Source: Pseudomonadota bacterium
GTDB lineage: Bacteria; Pseudomonadota; Alphaproteobacteria; Rhizobiales; Rhizobiaceae
DNA length: 47,631 bases
Direction: 5' to 3'
Assembly: GCA_023404095.1 (NCBI GenBank)
Contig: JAEYDD010000025.1
Location: 1 to 47,631 of the forward strand
Shown here: positions 1 to 7,281 of the stretch, piece by piece
Layout of the letters: each line of letters opens with the position of its first letter
Position numbering within the stretch: the stretch's first letter is position 1
The notes under the pieces: model-generated
Seen by the model: the letters and a program-made list of their open reading frames with translations, nothing else
Databases searched by the model: none
Told to the model about the DNA's origin: nothing
Position numbers and translations under genes: made by a program

Positions 1-783
1 CGTGCAGCACTTGTAGAGCTCCTTGTAGGCCTCCAGCCCCTTGATCGCACCCTCGGAATTGACGGCACCTTCCATGTCGTACTTTCCGGTGGTGTTCTCG
101 TACTTGAAGCCATAGGGATAGAGCGCCTGCGTCGCGCCCATGGTGATGCCTTCCGAGGCCCGCTCGGTGAAGATCGCCGCGCCATAGACCTTCTTGCCGT
201 CGATCTCCTTGCCGTTGAAGAACTTGGCGGTTTCCAGCAGTTCGTCCCAGGTGGTCGGCGGGGCGAGGTCGCGGCCGGTCGCGGCCTTGAATTCAGCCTG
301 GATCTCCGGCTTGCTGAACCAGTCCTTGCGGTAGAACCAGGCGTTCGCATCGCCCATGGCCGGCAGTGCCCAGTAGTTCGGCGTGCCCTTCGGCCAGGTC
401 GAATAGGCATTGACGGCGGCTTCGGCGAAGTCGCTCATCTTGATGCCTTCCTTGTCGAAGAAGTCGTTTAGCTTGACGTAGTAGCCGTTCTCCGCCGAGC
501 CGCCGATCCACTGGCTGTCGCCAATCAGGAGATCGCAGAGCTTGCCGCCGGAATTGAGCTCGTTGAGGATGCGGTCGGCGAAGTTCGGCCACGGCACGAA
601 CTCGAACTTCATCTGCGTCCCGGTCTGCGCGGTAAAATCCTTCGACAGTTCCACCAACGCATTGGCCGGGTCCCAAGCGGCCCAGCAGAGCGTCAGTTCG
701 TCAGCCTGCGCCAAGCTCGGCAATGCCGTCGAAAGGCCGAGCGCCATCGTTGCCCCGAGAAGGGGTCTGCACATCGTTTTCAT
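1..783 (-). CDS. Sugar ABC transporter substrate-binding protein (3' end cut by window edge)
   Basis: This is a periplasmic solute-binding protein of the family 1 (maltose/sugar) type, the ligand-capturing part of an ABC importer. The minus-strand frame is open from the ATG at 783 to base 1, giving 261 visible residues; the C-terminal part lies outside. Residues 1-27 form a typical signal peptide ending LAQA before a mature start DELTLCWAAWDPANA. The WDPANAL, AKFFNGK and TFERASEG-like stretches are of the kind seen in extracellular sugar-binding lobes, and family 1 proteins are usually about 400-450 residues. The permease and ATPase genes would be expected further left, outside the window. 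Ligand cannot be told from sequence. The 250 bp upstream hold repeated half-sites that probably control it. Confidence 0.85.
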   Translation of the reverse strand, partial: MKTMCRPLLGATMALGLSTALPSLAQADELTLCWAAWDPANALVELSKDFTAQTGTQMKFEFVPWPNFADRILNELNSGGKLCDLLIGDSQWIGGSAENGYYVKLNDFFDKEGIKMSDFAEAAVNAYSTWPKGTPNYWALPAMGDANAWFYRKDWFSKPEIQAEFKAATGRDLAPPTTWDELLETAKFFNGKEIDGKKVYGAAIFTERASEGITMGATQALYPYGFKYENTTGKYDMEGAVNSEGAIKGLEAYKELYKCCT

Positions 784-868
784 GAAATCCTCCCAGATTC
801 GAAAGGAAGCCCCACGCCGCCCTTCGGAAAACTCCCTGCACCTCCATGCCCGGTACGGCCCTCACTCC

Positions 869-1001
869 GCCATGTTGAGCAATATGTTTAGTGATACGCA
901 AATCACTCAACATGGCAAGAGACAATCGTCGCTGCACCGCAGCGTCAGACGCCGCGATGTCGGGGACCCACTGATCATGTGAGAGGGACGATATTGTTTA
1001 G
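869..1001. promoter_or_regulatory. Control region with nested palindromes upstream of the sugar-binding protein gene
   Basis: Between the start of the binding-protein gene and the LysR stop there are several copies of ATGTT(G/T)AG: at 872-879, at 884-891, inverted at 906-913, and TGTTTAG at 995-1001. The inner pair forms 12-base arms (884-895 and 902-913) with one mismatch around a 6-base spacer, and the outer pair GCCATGTTGAG (869-879) and CTCAACATGGC (906-916) is perfect. This looks like a multi-site operator for a sugar-responsive repressor. The cognate regulator is not identifiable here. Confidence 0.5.
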
Positions 1002-1032
1002 TTAACCCGCTCCAGCCCGGCGGCGGATTTGA

Positions 1033-1935
1033 CTATCCACCGCGCGAAGAGGGCGAAAAGGCTGCGAGATGCTCCACGAGATCCAAGGCGGGGGCTGCCG
1101 GTTTCTCCTGCGAGAGAGTGCAGACCGCAAGCCGGCGAACTGCCCAATCGTCCGTGAGCCGGACGATTGCCAGCTTTGGTGTTCCGCGATGGCGGCGCAC
1201 GGCCGTCTCGGGGACGATGCCAAGGCCGACGCCTGCCGCCGCCATGCGGCCAATGCCTTCGAAATTGGCCACGCGCAGGCGCATCTGCAGCCTGTATCCC
1301 GCCTTGGCGGCCTGCAGTTCGATGTGATCCTGCAGCGCGCCGCTGGCAAGGCCGACGAAATGCCGATCGATGATCCGCGAGAAGGAAAGTGCCTTTTCCG
1401 CAGCGCAAGGATCGTCCGGCGCTGCGACCACCACCAGCCGGTCGACGGCGAACGGCCGCAGCGTGAGACCCGACGTATCGACGGCATCGGAGAGGATACC
1501 GATCTCCGCAAAGCCCGCCCGCACCGCACGGGCGATCTCGTTGCTTTGCCGCTCCTTCAATTCAACATCGACCCGCGGATGCGCCGCCATCCACGGCGCG
1601 AGGCGCGCCGGCAGCAGTTCCGCCACCGCCGCCGTGTTCGCATGCAGCCGGATCGTCGTACGCAGGCTTGCCGCGTGTTCGGCAAGCTCGCCGCGCATCT
1701 GCCCCATTTGGCGGTGGATAAGGCGGGCGTGATGGGCAAGCGCCTCACCCGCCCTTGTCGGCAACACGCCACGCCGCCCGCGCTCCAGAAGTGCTACGCC
1801 GCCATCGGCCTCCATGTCTCTCAGGCGTTCGCTGGCGGCAGACAGCGAAAGGCCGCAGTCCACTGCCCCACGGGTAATGCTGCCAGCGTCCACCACGGCG
1901 AGAAACAGCTTGAGGTCAATCAGGTCGAAGCGCAT
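1033..1935 (-). CDS. LysR-family transcriptional regulator
   Basis: A 300-residue LysR regulator. The N-terminal winged helix-turn-helix starts at MRFDLIDLKLFLAVVDAGS and covers about residues 1-60 (SLSAASERLRDME); a periplasmic-binding-protein-like co-inducer domain follows to about residue 295. The ATG at 1935 gives the usual LysR length of about 300. An ATG at 1947 and a GTG at 2028 in the same frame are alternatives, but none has a clear ribosome binding site. It is divergent from the TauE-type exporter gene with about 100 bp between them, so by LysR convention it probably controls that exporter and itself. The inducer is unknown. Confidence 0.85.
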   Translation of the reverse strand: MRFDLIDLKLFLAVVDAGSITRGAVDCGLSLSAASERLRDMEADGGVALLERGRRGVLPTRAGEALAHHARLIHRQMGQMRGELAEHAASLRTTIRLHANTAAVAELLPARLAPWMAAHPRVDVELKERQSNEIARAVRAGFAEIGILSDAVDTSGLTLRPFAVDRLVVVAAPDDPCAAEKALSFSRIIDRHFVGLASGALQDHIELQAAKAGYRLQMRLRVANFEGIGRMAAAGVGLGIVPETAVRRHRGTPKLAIVRLTDDWAVRRLAVCTLSQEKPAAPALDLVEHLAAFSPSSRGG

Positions 1936-1959
1936 GAGCGGCAGCATAATGCAAGCCCA

Positions 1960-1980
1960 GCCTTCGGACCAGCCGAAGGC
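1960..1980. promoter_or_regulatory. Inverted repeat between divergent lysR and tauE-like genes
   Basis: GCCTTCGG (1960-1967) and CCGAAGGC (1973-1980) are perfect 8-base arms around the spacer ACCAG, in the divergent promoter region. The TTCGG-N5-CCGAA core fits the T-N11-A pattern usual for LysR operators, so it is the likely binding site of the adjacent regulator. Confidence 0.45.
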
Positions 1981-2033
1981 TAACTGCGGTTCTTCCGCAT
2001 TGCAGGGCGGCTGGAATACACTATCCACAATGC

Positions 2034-2777
2034 ATGACCGTCGATCCGCTCTTCCTCCCTGTTGTCGCCTTCATCACGTTCGTGGTCGCCGGGTTCGTGA
2101 AGGGCGTCACCGGCATGGGGCTGCCCACCGTGGCGATGGGACTGCTGGGAGCGCTGCTCTCCCCGCTTGCCGCCGCCGGATTGCTGCTGGCTCCCTCTTT
2201 GGTCACCAATATCTGGCAACTGGCAACAGGTCCGGGCTTCGGCCCGTTGTTTCGACGTTTCCGGGGCATGTTGGCGGCAATTGTCATCGGCACATCGGCC
2301 GGATCCGCGATGCTGGCAAGCGGCGATACGGACGCCACCACAAAGGCGCTGGGCGGCACACTGGTTGCCTATGCGGGCTATACACTGTTCGTTCGGCCGA
2401 TCCGGGTGCCGGAAACGTGGGAGAGGCGGCTGTCGCCGGCGGTCGGCCTTGCCACCGGCCTCGTCACGGGTGCAACCGGCGTCTTCGTGATCCCGGCCGT
2501 TCCCTATCTCCAGTCGCTCGATCTCGGGAAGGACGATCTCGTCCAGTCGCTCGGCCTCTCGTTCACCGTCTCGACCGTCGCTCTGGCTGCCGCTCTCGTC
2601 TGGCGGGACGCTTTCCGTCCCGACAATCTGGCGCTTTCGCTGCTGTCCGTGGTTCCCGCACTCGCCGGCATGTGGCTCGGCCAGCGCATCCGCGACAGGG
2701 TCAGCCCGCGCACGTTCCGCCTGTTCTTCCTGCTCGGCCTGGCACTTCTCGGCGCCGAAATGCTGCTGCGGCCGTGA
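2034..2777 (+). CDS. TauE/SafE-family membrane anion exporter
   Basis: A 247-residue integral membrane protein of the TauE/SafE family (sulfite/organosulfonate or other anion export). It consists of about eight hydrophobic segments. The N-terminal segment PVVAFITFVVAGFVKGVTGMG carries the G-x-x-G-x-G pattern that marks the first half of the family repeat, and the second half repeats it around ATGLVTGATGVFVIP. The ATG at 2034 gives a normal family length, but no strong ribosome binding site precedes it. It stands alone, divergent from the LysR gene. Substrate is not readable from sequence; sulfite, sulfoacetate or a related anion are possibilities known for the family. Confidence 0.85.
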   Translation: MTVDPLFLPVVAFITFVVAGFVKGVTGMGLPTVAMGLLGALLSPLAAAGLLLAPSLVTNIWQLATGPGFGPLFRRFRGMLAAIVIGTSAGSAMLASGDTDATTKALGGTLVAYAGYTLFVRPIRVPETWERRLSPAVGLATGLVTGATGVFVIPAVPYLQSLDLGKDDLVQSLGLSFTVSTVALAAALVWRDAFRPDNLALSLLSVVPALAGMWLGQRIRDRVSPRTFRLFFLLGLALLGAEMLLRP

Positions 2778-2835
2778 ATAGGTGAGCGTCGCCCGCCGCC
2801 GCGTGCCGGCGGGCAGAGCTTCCGGTCAGCGTGCC

Positions 2836-3477
2836 TCAGGCCACCGAACGGATCTCGACGTCGGCGGCTTCGGTCCGCCGGCGATAGGCGATCAGGTCTT
2901 CGATCGATACAAGAAGAAGATTGTGCTTTTCGGCAAACACCTTCAGCTGCGGCAGGCGCGCCATGGTGCCGTCGTCGTTGGCGATCTCGCAAATCACCCC
3001 GGAAGGCGCAAGTCCTGCCAGGCGGGCCAGATCGACTGCAGCCTCGGTGTGGCCGGGCCGGCCGAGCACGCCTTGCGGATTGGCCCGCAACGGGAAGATG
3101 TGGCCCGGTCGCGCGAAATCCTCCGGCCTGGATGCCTCGTCCACCAGCGCGCGGACGGTCGCAGCGCGTTCGGCGGCCGAGATGCCGGTCGTGGTTGTCG
3201 GAAGGTAGTCGACCGACACCGTGAACGCCGTCTTGTGGGAATCGGTATTGTTGGGAACCATCAACGGGATGTCGAGCGCATCGAGCCGCTCACCTTCCAT
3301 CGACACGCAGATCAGCCCGCGCGCCTGGTTCATCATGAAGGCGATCGAGGCGGGGGTAACGGTCTGCGAGGCGATGACGATATCGCCTTCGTTCTCCCGG
3401 TTCTCGTCGTCCACGACCACGACCATCTCGCCGCGGCCGATAGCTGCGATGGCATCTTCAATTTTCGAAAGCGTCAT
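2836..3477 (-). CDS. ribB: 3,4-dihydroxy-2-butanone 4-phosphate synthase
   Basis: RibB converts ribulose 5-phosphate to 3,4-dihydroxy-2-butanone 4-phosphate and formate, giving the four-carbon unit of riboflavin. The protein is of stand-alone RibB length (about 213-217 residues) with no GTP cyclohydrolase II domain. Diagnostic motifs are DDENRENEGD near the N-terminus (acidic metal/substrate loop), TDSHKTAFTVSVD, ARPGHIFPL and GHTEAAVDL. Two in-frame ATGs lie six bases apart, at 3483 and 3477. The AAAGG ribosome binding site at 3486-3490 is only 2 bases from the first but 8 from the second, so 3477 is preferred. The gene follows an FMN riboswitch, so expression should fall when FMN is plentiful. 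Confidence 0.95.
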   Translation of the reverse strand: MTLSKIEDAIAAIGRGEMVVVVDDENRENEGDIVIASQTVTPASIAFMMNQARGLICVSMEGERLDALDIPLMVPNNTDSHKTAFTVSVDYLPTTTTGISAAERAATVRALVDEASRPEDFARPGHIFPLRANPQGVLGRPGHTEAAVDLARLAGLAPSGVICEIANDDGTMARLPQLKVFAEKHNLLLVSIEDLIAYRRRTEAADVEIRSVA

Positions 3478-3499
3478 TTCCATAGCCTTTCAAGGGTCC

Positions 3500-3539
3500 G
3501 CCAGCGAACTGGCTGTTTTTCACCGCTCGCAAGCGAGCG
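3500..3539 (-). promoter_or_regulatory. Hairpins between the FMN riboswitch and ribB (probable expression platform)
   Basis: Read on the minus strand, CGCTCG-CTTG-CGAGCG (3524-3539) is a perfect hairpin, followed 10 bases on by GCCAG-TTCG-CTGGC (3500-3513) with a stable UUCG tetraloop. The latter ends about 10 bases before the ribB ribosome binding site at 3486-3490. Neither is followed by a T run, which argues for control of translation rather than termination. Confidence 0.45.
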
Positions 3540-3598
3540 AAAATCCCTTGGGCGAACAAGCATGGGCAGCTCTCACACGGAAAGCGCCTGCCGCGTTG

Positions 3599-3738
3599 CT
3601 CTCTTCCATCCGGACTATACCGTCGGCTCCGGCCTCTCACCGGATCTGCTGACCTTCCGACTGTTGACCGGAAGCGCTCGCGGGCTCCGGGATTTCTCCC
3701 GATACCGCCGGTGGGGAATTGCACCCCGCCCTGAGAAC
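3599..3738 (-). ncRNA. FMN riboswitch (RFN element) upstream of ribB
   Basis: The minus strand shows the conserved RFN landmarks in order: GGGGTG with AATTCCCCACCGGCGGT, then AGCCCGCGAGC, GGTCAGCAGATCCGGTG, GAGGCCGGAGCCGACGGT and ATAGTCCGGATGGAAGAGAG. These are near-exact matches to the established FMN aptamer consensus. It lies in the leader of ribB, 115 bases before the coding region, and is expected to repress ribB on binding FMN. Confidence 0.96.
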
Positions 3739-3744
3739 ATCCCA

Positions 3745-3774
3745 AACATAGGTCGAGACAGCCACCTATTGCAA
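3745..3774 (-). promoter_or_regulatory. Sigma-70-type promoter for the riboswitch-ribB transcript
   Basis: On the minus strand TTGCAA (3774-3769) and TATGTT (3750-3745) are spaced by 18 bases, and the predicted start falls just before the 5' edge of the FMN aptamer at 3738. The -10 box matches four of six consensus bases. Confidence 0.5.
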
Positions 3775-3853
3775 GAGCATGCACGTGCGCGGCACGGCAA
3801 AAGAATGCGCGCCGCGGTGAACACAGCGTTCAGCCAGCACGTCCGCGACGTTG

Positions 3854-5212
3854 TCAGGACGCCTTGCCGGAGAAGTCGCTACGAACGATCCCATGGCGCT
3901 GGAGCTTGTCGTAAAACGTCTTACGCGGAATGCCGAGGGCGGCGACGGTCTGCTGCACGTTGCCTTCGAACGCGCGCAACGTCTCGCGAATGATCTTCGC
4001 CTCGTAACTTTCCAGCCGTTCGGGAAGGGTTTCGGGCGGGCCATCGCCGGAGGCGGGCACATTCGCTGCGGGTGCCGCAGGCTCGAGGCCGAGGATGACA
4101 CGCTCGGCGAAATGCGAAAGCTCCCTCACATTGCCGGGCCAGGCATGTTCCGCTAAATGCCTCGCCGTCGCCGGCGACAGCTTTGGCACCGCGCGGCCGA
4201 AGCGCCGTGCCGCGCGCTCGGCGAAATAGCTGAAAAGCAACGGGACGTCCTCCCGCCGCTCGCGCAATGGCGGAATGGTGACGGCGACCACGTTGAGACG
4301 GTAGTAGAGGTCTTCGCGAAAGGTCCGGCGCTGCGACGGATCGCCGAGATCGACCTTCGCGGCAGCGACGACGCGCAGGTCGACCGGCCGGACCTCGTTG
4401 GTGCCGAGCGGCGTGACTTCGCGCATTTCGAGCACCCGCAGCATCTGCACCTGGGCGGAAAGCGGCATGCTTTCGATCTCGTCCAGGAACAGCGTGCCAC
4501 CGCTCGAATGCTCGATCCGTCCGACCCGCTTCTTCTGGGCGCCGGTAAAGGCGCCGGGCTCGTGGCCGAAGAGCTCGCTTTCGATGATCTGCTCGGGCAG
4601 GGCCCCGCAGTTGAGTGCCACGAAATTGCCGCCCGACCGGCGGCTCCAGTCATGCAGCAGGCGGGCAACGACCTCCTTGCCGCTGCCCGTCTCCCCGGTC
4701 ACGAGCACGTCGACATCCGTTTCCGCGATCTGCCTCAGGGTCTGGCGAAGGCGCGCCATGGCCGGGGTCTGGCCGATCAGCGGAAGATCGTCGCCGGAGG
4801 TATTCGCAGCCTCGCGCAGGCGGCGGTTCTCCATGACCAGCCGCCGCTTTTCGGCCGCGCGCCGGACGCACTGGTTCAGTTGCTCCGCCGGAAAGGGCTT
4901 GGCGATGAAGTCATAGACGCCGTCCCGGATGGCGTTCACGGCCATCGGGATGTCGCCGTGGCCCGTCACCAGGATCACAGGTATCTCTTCGTCGATGGCC
5001 CGGATCCGCTGATAGAACTCCAGGCCGTCCATGCCGGGCATGCGGATGTCGGAGACAACCACTCCCTCGAAACCTGCGTCGATCGCCGGCAACGCCCTTG
5101 CCGCGGACGACAGCGGCATGACGTCGAAGCCCGAGAGTTGCAGCGTCTGCGCGGTCGCCCGCAGCAGGTCGCGATCGTCGTCTACGAGCATCACCGGTGA
5201 CGAGGCGCTCAT
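3854..5212 (-). CDS. dctD: C4-dicarboxylate sigma-54 response regulator DctD
   Basis: DctD activates sigma-54 RNA polymerase at dctA when phosphorylated by DctB. The 452-residue protein has a receiver domain (about 1-125; acidic pocket DDD at 11-13, phosphoacceptor D55 in SDIRMPG, K105 in AKPF). An AAA+ domain follows (about 143-375; Walker A GETGSGKE at 173-180, sigma-54 contact loop GAFTGA at 220-225, Walker B LFLDE at 241-245). A Fis-type helix-turn-helix lies at about 410-445. The start ATG overlaps the dctB stop by four bases, so the two are translationally coupled. Order and sizes match the Sinorhizobium dct locus. Confidence 0.95.
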   Translation of the reverse strand: MSASSPVMLVDDDRDLLRATAQTLQLSGFDVMPLSSAARALPAIDAGFEGVVVSDIRMPGMDGLEFYQRIRAIDEEIPVILVTGHGDIPMAVNAIRDGVYDFIAKPFPAEQLNQCVRRAAEKRRLVMENRRLREAANTSGDDLPLIGQTPAMARLRQTLRQIAETDVDVLVTGETGSGKEVVARLLHDWSRRSGGNFVALNCGALPEQIIESELFGHEPGAFTGAQKKRVGRIEHSSGGTLFLDEIESMPLSAQVQMLRVLEMREVTPLGTNEVRPVDLRVVAAAKVDLGDPSQRRTFREDLYYRLNVVAVTIPPLRERREDVPLLFSYFAERAARRFGRAVPKLSPATARHLAEHAWPGNVRELSHFAERVILGLEPAAPAANVPASGDGPPETLPERLESYEAKIIRETLRAFEGNVQQTVAALGIPRKTFYDKLQRHGIVRSDFSGKAS

Positions 5213-7059
5213 TTTCCAGCCTTTCGCAAATGTACGCGGAAGCGCGCTCCGTCCGTGCCGCTCTCCACCTCGATGCGCCCGCCATAGTCGCCAATGATGT
5301 CCTTGGAGATGACAAGGCCGAGGCCGAGGCCTTTTTCCTTGGAGGTGTTGAAGGGCTCGAAAAGAGCATCGAGGATTTGCGTCGCAATGCCGGGACCGTT
5401 GTCTTCGACGGTGACCACGACTTCGTCGTCCGCCAGACGGACGGTGACGCCCACGCGCCCGTCCGGTCGCTCCTCCACCGCCTCCAGCGCGTTCTGGAAG
5501 AGATTGATGAAGACCTGCTCAAGTCTCAGCCGGTTTCCCATCACCTCGAGACCAGGCGGCGGCATTTCGATTGCGAGCCGCTCCAGGCGTCCGGTGAAGC
5601 GGCTGCGCAGAAGCATCACCGCGCCGTCGATAACCTCCGCCAGAGCAACGGGGGCGGCCTCCGCGCGGCCTTTGCGCGCCAGCGCCTTGAGGTCGGCGGT
5701 TATCGCTCCGATCCGCTCCGTCAGGCCGGCGATCAGTTCGAGGTTTTCGATGGCCGGTGCGGTCTGCTGCCGCTCCAGGAAGACCTTCGAATTGTCGGCA
5801 TAGGCGCGGATGGTCGCGACCGGCTGGTTGATCTCGTGGGCGACGCCGGCTGCGACCTGCCCGAGGATAGCCAGCCGGTTGGCATGGACCAGATCCTGCT
5901 GCACCGTCTGCAACTGGGCCTCGGTCGCCCTGTGGCCGGAAATTTCCGCCTGCAGCCGGTCTCTCGCGAGGCTAAGGTCGGCGGTGCGCTCGACCACACG
6001 CCGTTCCAGGTCTTCGCGCGCCCGCTGCTCGCGCTCGCGCGCCGCAATGAGCCCCTCTCGCCGGCGCAGCCATATTGCTGCCGCAAGCAGCATTCCACCA
6101 AGCGCGAGAACGGCGGCAAGCCGTGCCTCGCGCTCGGCCGCCGCCACCGCCGCGGCGATCGGCGCGAGATACTCGAACTGCCACGGCGTGGAAGCAACCG
6201 GGGCGACGAGCCGAAGATAATCCTCCTCCTTGCTCCCCGGAAGCACTGTGCGCACCACGCTGTTTCCCTCTGCGAGCGGCTCGACCTGCGCGAAGGGCAG
6301 GGGCAATAATGGCGCCTCGCCGAACTGCAGGCTTCGGCGAATGGCCTCAAGCCTCTCCGGTGGCAACTGCACCGTCGTCATGAAACGCCAGGATGGAATG
6401 CTCGTAATCAGCACCACATTGTTTGCGTCGGTGACGTAGGAGGGGCGTTGCGTGTCGCGCCAGTCGCTCTCCAGCTGGTCGAACTCCATCTTGACGACGA
6501 CGACGCCGAGTGGCGCCTCGGCCGGACCGACGCGATGGGAAATATAGAGCCCGGGGCGCTTGCTGATGTTGCCGAGCGCGAAATGCTCCGCCGTCCCCTC
6601 CTTCATGGCCTTGGAAAAGTACTCGCGGAAGGAGTAGTCGATGCCGACGAAGCTCGTCGGCTCACGCCAGTTGCTGGCGGCAATGGCAACTCCCGTCGTG
6701 TCGATGACGTAGAGCACCGACGCGCTGGTTCCGACCACCAGATTCTCGAGCTTGCGGTCCAGCGCCTGCCGGCTGGTCGCATCGCCGGACGCCAGAGTTT
6801 CCTGCACGTCGCGGTCAAGCGACAGGACGAAGGGCAGCGCGCGCGGGCGTTCGAGCACGGCGCGCAGCAGGGAGATTTTCAGGTTCGCTTCGGCACGCCC
6901 CTGCGCTTCCAGCATCGAAAGAGCTGAAGCCCGCCCATAGAGCCCCGCGAAATGCACCGTCGCGAGAAAGAGAACGAGCGCAACCAGCGCAAAGAGCGTC
7001 CACGGCCGCCCGATCCACGGGCGCGACCCGGCGAACACGGATGGAGTGACTTTGATCAT
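5209..7059 (-). CDS. dctB: C4-dicarboxylate sensor histidine kinase DctB
   Basis: A 616-residue membrane sensor kinase. One transmembrane segment lies near the N-terminus (about 20-41), then a periplasmic double PAS/Cache-like sensory region (about 45-290; family landmark GxxxxRPGLYISHRV-type stretch and YSFREYF), a second membrane segment (about 305-330), and a coiled linker. The kinase core has the H-box with HEINQPVATIRAYADN, and the ATP-binding lid shows NLFQNALEA, DNGPGI and GLGLGLVISKDI. DctB senses external succinate, fumarate and malate and phosphorylates DctD. The gene is divergent from dctA and its start ATG at 7059 follows AGGA at about 6 bases. Confidence 0.95.
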   Translation of the reverse strand: MIKVTPSVFAGSRPWIGRPWTLFALVALVLFLATVHFAGLYGRASALSMLEAQGRAEANLKISLLRAVLERPRALPFVLSLDRDVQETLASGDATSRQALDRKLENLVVGTSASVLYVIDTTGVAIAASNWREPTSFVGIDYSFREYFSKAMKEGTAEHFALGNISKRPGLYISHRVGPAEAPLGVVVVKMEFDQLESDWRDTQRPSYVTDANNVVLITSIPSWRFMTTVQLPPERLEAIRRSLQFGEAPLLPLPFAQVEPLAEGNSVVRTVLPGSKEEDYLRLVAPVASTPWQFEYLAPIAAAVAAAEREARLAAVLALGGMLLAAAIWLRRREGLIAAREREQRAREDLERRVVERTADLSLARDRLQAEISGHRATEAQLQTVQQDLVHANRLAILGQVAAGVAHEINQPVATIRAYADNSKVFLERQQTAPAIENLELIAGLTERIGAITADLKALARKGRAEAAPVALAEVIDGAVMLLRSRFTGRLERLAIEMPPPGLEVMGNRLRLEQVFINLFQNALEAVEERPDGRVGVTVRLADDEVVVTVEDNGPGIATQILDALFEPFNTSKEKGLGLGLVISKDIIGDYGGRIEVESGTDGARFRVHLRKAGK

Positions 7060-7079
7060 CCGTCATCCTGAGCATAATT

Positions 7080-7119
7080 CCGCACACTTCTCAAGACGAT
7101 CTGTGCGGACTTTCGCACA
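7080..7119. promoter_or_regulatory. Tandem DctD-type upstream activating sites
   Basis: Three copies of the half-site TGTGCG occur: inverted as CCGCACA at 7080-7086, direct as TGTGCGG at 7102-7108, and inverted as CGCACA at 7114-7119. The last two form a perfect palindrome with a 6-base spacer. They sit about 80-115 bases upstream of the sigma-54 promoter of dctA, as expected for enhancer sites of DctD. Confidence 0.7.
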
Positions 7120-7195
7120 AATCGCATCTATCGCCACACCGGAGAATCAATAATTCCCGTTTATTATCCGCGCCTTAAGGCGTCTTTTGCGATTC

Positions 7196-7211
7196 TGGCA
7201 CGCCGTTTGCT
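7196..7211 (+). promoter_or_regulatory. Sigma-54 promoter of dctA
   Basis: TGGCAC-GCCGT-TTGCT matches the -24/-12 consensus closely, with GG (7197-7198) and GC (7209-7210) separated by exactly ten bases. It lies 71 bases before the dctA start and downstream of the DctD-type sites. Confidence 0.92.
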
Positions 7212-7281
7212 GACCTCCGGACCATACCACCGATCCGCCCCGGGAAGAGCCAATAGTGGTGAGGGCATGAAGGAGGACATC

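Noticed and set aside
1069..1983. Long plus-strand open frame opposite the LysR gene
   Set aside because: Shadow frame of a high-GC gene; the minus-strand product has clear LysR domains and the plus-strand product has none.
5197..6309. 370-codon plus-strand frame opposite dctB
   Set aside because: Complement of the kinase gene without any domain; dctB motifs (HEINQP, DNGPGI) settle the coding strand.
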